Source: an uncultured Rhodobacter sp.
Lineage (GTDB): Bacteria; Pseudomonadota; Alphaproteobacteria; Rhodobacterales; Rhodobacteraceae
Length of the DNA stretch: 17,900 nt
NCBI GenBank assembly: GCA_937901435.1
Contig: CALGTJ010000647.1
Location: forward strand, 1-17,900
Direction of reading: 5' to 3'
Within the stretch, counting starts at the first letter, position 1. The number at the start of each line of letters is the position of its first letter. A model generated the notes under the pieces. The model saw only the letters and a list, made by a program, of their open reading frames with translations. It ran no database searches and had not been told where the DNA came from. Shown in pieces: positions 16,452 to 17,900 of the stretch. A program made the translations under genes and the position numbers.

Positions 16452-17024
16452 TCAGCTTGCCACGAAGGGCGTGACGATCAGGTCAACGGTGTTCTTCCAC
16501 GGGTTCGAACCGCCCCATGTCCTGTCAAATGGCATTGGTTTCGGTGTTCAACAGAGACAGCGCCGCATCCTCAAGGCTTGGAGGCACAACAAGGGTCGTC
16601 GGATTGATCCCCAGAATGCGCCCGCCATCCGCGCGATAATTCATCATCGCCGCGCGCCTGCCTGCAAAATGGGCCGCGTAATTGGTTGCGTCCAGCGTGT
16701 CCTTGCTGGCATAGGCAAGCTGCCAAAGGCCAAACCCGGCATTCACCCGCGTGCGAACCCCATAGATGAATTCGTCATTCATAAAGACATGCGGGTTTGT
16801 CGGGTCGGTCATCGTCTGGAAGTCATAGCTTTCCCGCTCTTGCCAAATGACCGGACGCACGGCGCGCGATGTATCCAGCAGATACCAAGCGGGTTCGGAC
16901 CCCGCGGCGTAATTGCTGACAGACGACACAGCCCCGGCGGCGTCCGCAATCGGGTGATCGGTGTCAAAGAAGTTCTGACCGTCAAAGCACGTGGTTGTGA
17001 AGCCCTGAGACAGCAGCCCCATAA
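16452..17024 (-). pseudogene. Mu gpT-type major head protein, truncated by IS and frameshifted
   Basis: The remnant begins in frame at the IS junction and first reads MGLLSQGF, followed by CFDGQNFFDTDHPI, a hallmark of the Mu-like major head subunit gpT. VWFI encoded across the junction is IS-end sequence. The family C-terminal block TVDLIVTPFVAS, preceded by GGSNPWKN, is present but in the next frame. The first frame stops at TGA 16525-16527 after NTETNAI, so one extra base (or two missing) lies near 16530. The restored stop is at 16452-16454. The 5' portion, roughly the first 100 or more residues, is lost because of the insertion of the IS3-family element. A functional capsid cannot be made from this copy. 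Confidence 0.85.
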
Positions 17025-17050
17025 TGAACCAGACCGGGTTTACCGGAGAG
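17025..17050 (+). repeat. Left terminal inverted repeat of the IS3-family element
   Basis: The element begins TGAACC, with a CCGGGTTT core and GGAGAG at the inner side. It marks the junction with head-gene coding sequence, which is readable up to 17024. The matching right repeat and target duplication lie outside the window or are lost. Confidence 0.7.
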
Positions 17051-17072
17051 CATGAAGCTTGGAAGGTAAGTC

Positions 17073-17405
17073 ATGACCAAAGGAAATTCAGGGAACCGTT
17101 TTTCGACAGAAGTTCGGGCGCGCGCAGTGCGTTTGGTGCTTGAGAATGAAGCGGATTATAAGACGCGATCTGAGTGCTTCAGATCAATTTCGCAGAAGAT
17201 AGGATGCAGCCCCGAAACGCTTCGGGACTGGGTCAACAAGCAGGCGGTTGAGACCGGGGATCGGGAGGGTTTGACGCTGTCTGAGCGGGCGCAGATGAAA
17301 GAGCTTCAGCGCGAAGTCCGTGAGCTGCGCCAGGCCAATGACATTCTGCGTAAGGCCTCAGCTTTTTTCGCGGCGTCGGACCTCGACCGCCTACGGAAGA
17401 GATGA
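17073..17405 (+). CDS. IS3-family transposase OrfA
   Basis: A 110-residue protein with an N-terminal helix-turn-helix (RFSTEVRARAVRLVLENE, then GCSPETLRDWVNK near 48-60). A leucine-zipper-like coiled coil follows, with RAQMKELQREVRELRQANDI near 76-95, then ILRKASAFF. This is the standard OrfA that binds the IS ends. The ATG is preceded by GGAAGG. The OrfB ATG overlaps its stop (ATGA context), and a T6 run inside its end is a likely -1 shift site for making OrfAB. Confidence 0.92.
   Translation: MTKGNSGNRFSTEVRARAVRLVLENEADYKTRSECFRSISQKIGCSPETLRDWVNKQAVETGDREGLTLSERAQMKELQREVRELRQANDILRKASAFFAASDLDRLRKR
17362..17369 (+). other. Probable -1 ribosomal frameshift site (C-T6-C)
   Basis: The six T residues (17363-17368) read GCT TTT TTC in the OrfA frame. 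Slipping back by one gives a frame that joins FFRGVGPRPPTEE to the OrfB start, matching the usual OrfAB junction of this family. IS3 elements normally make the transposase by -1 frameshifting, so this run is the natural site. Confidence 0.6.
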
Positions 17406-17900
17406 TCATGTTCATAGACGACCATCGTGAGCATCTTGGCGTCGAGGCGATTTGCAAGGTTTTGCCGATCGCGCCGTCCACATATTACCACCACAAATCG
17501 ATTGAGCTTAATCCTGAGAAAGCCTCTGCCCGCGCAAAGCGTGATGCCTTCTTAATGACCAGGATCACCCATTTCTGGGAGAAGAGCAGGAAGCGATATG
17601 GGGCTGTGAAAGTTTGGCATGACTTGCTTGATGAGGGCACTGTCGTCGCCCGTTGCACGGTTGTTCGCCTCATGAAAGGCATGGGAATACAGGGAATTAC
17701 ACGCGGTGATGTGACAACGACGAAGAGCAACCCTGCCTTGCCGTGCCCTGAAGACAAGGTGAACCGAAAGTTCAAGGCACCGGCACCGAACATTCTCTGG
17801 GTAGCTGACTTCACCTACGTCAGAACCGCCGTCGGCTTCGTGTATGTAGAGGTGGTCCTAGTTCTTCGACCACTTTGCGGCCCTGTTAAGGTGGATCAGG
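17402..17900 (+). CDS. IS3-family transposase OrfB (partial, probably interrupted)
   Basis: From ATG 17402 the frame is open to the window end (166 codons). MIMFIDDHREHLGVEAICKV and APSTYYHH are typical of OrfB starts. KRYGAVKVWHDLL and VARCTVVRLMKGMGIQG match the HTH_21 region. WVADFTYVRT carries the first catalytic Asp of the DDE integrase core. After GFVYV (about 17848) the family expects a segment of the FVIDxFARxIVGW type, but here the frame reads EVVLVLRPLCGPV, which does not fit. The gene is therefore likely broken by another insertion or rearrangement, although the rest lies outside the window. The second Asp and the Glu of the catalytic triad are not visible. Confidence 0.8.
   Translation, partial: MIMFIDDHREHLGVEAICKVLPIAPSTYYHHKSIELNPEKASARAKRDAFLMTRITHFWEKSRKRYGAVKVWHDLLDEGTVVARCTVVRLMKGMGIQGITRGDVTTTKSNPALPCPEDKVNRKFKAPAPNILWVADFTYVRTAVGFVYVEVVLVLRPLCGPVKVDQ

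Larger units (their letters stand above)
17025..17900 (+). mobile_element. IS3-family insertion sequence (right end not complete)
   Basis: The left end is TGAACCAGACCGGGTTTACC starting at 17025, much like the TGAACCGCCCCGGGTTT ends of many IS3-group elements. OrfA and OrfB follow in the usual overlapping arrangement on the plus strand. The insertion is inside the gpT-type head gene, in opposite orientation to it. The right end is not in view; the OrfB similarity I expect stops near 17849, where another element may have inserted. Confidence 0.88.

Noticed and set aside
15400..17055. A 551-codon open frame on the plus strand over the phage genes
   Set aside because: It is opposite to recognisable gpI and gpT family sequences on the minus strand. 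Its translation is Arg/His-rich without family motifs, a usual shadow in GC-rich DNA.

Overview
The window looks like chromosomal DNA of a marine alphaproteobacterium, most likely the Roseobacter group of Rhodobacteraceae. This is inferred from the high GC, strong third-position GC bias, GTG/ATG starts with GGAGG-type ribosome sites, and the gene families present. No rRNA, tRNA or CRISPR array was seen.

Layout. (1) 1-2460, minus: a large partial protein with a GspL/PilM-like N-terminal region, a Pro/Glu/Ala-rich linker, one membrane segment and an acidic periplasmic part; it runs off the left edge. (2) 2622-3314, plus: a secreted SIMPL (DUF541) protein, convergent with (3) 3320-5203, minus: a GAF-GGDEF-EAL cyclic-di-GMP protein. 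(4) 5413-6705, minus: O-acetylhomoserine sulfhydrylase, followed by a clear rho-independent terminator. (5) 6797-14354, minus: an oxidase cluster read in the order secreted multicopper oxidase, tyrosinase-like type-3 copper protein, LodA-like CTQ quinoprotein amine/amino-acid oxidase, LodB-like flavoprotein. (6) 14635-17024, minus: a decayed Mu-like prophage piece with two small genes (one Mor-like), a structured 130-bp non-coding stretch, a Mu gpI-type protease and a broken gpT-type major head gene. (7) 17025-17900, plus: an IS3-family element that cuts the head gene; its own OrfB seems to be interrupted near 17849.

The oxidase cluster is the most interesting part. LodB-type flavoproteins are known to be needed to form the cysteine tryptophylquinone of LodA. 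Here the pair sits behind a tyrosinase with a CxHG thioether-type motif and a laccase-type enzyme with all four copper motifs. I infer one transcription unit that could oxidise phenols and amines together and release H2O2 or quinones. However, the lodA-like gene carries a frameshift at about 8419-8424. It separates the body of the protein from the PWQAD segment that should supply the quinone tryptophan, so in this sequence the CTQ enzyme is probably inactive, unless the shift is a sequencing error. The head gene also carries a frameshift, so either local decay or assembly quality needs checking.
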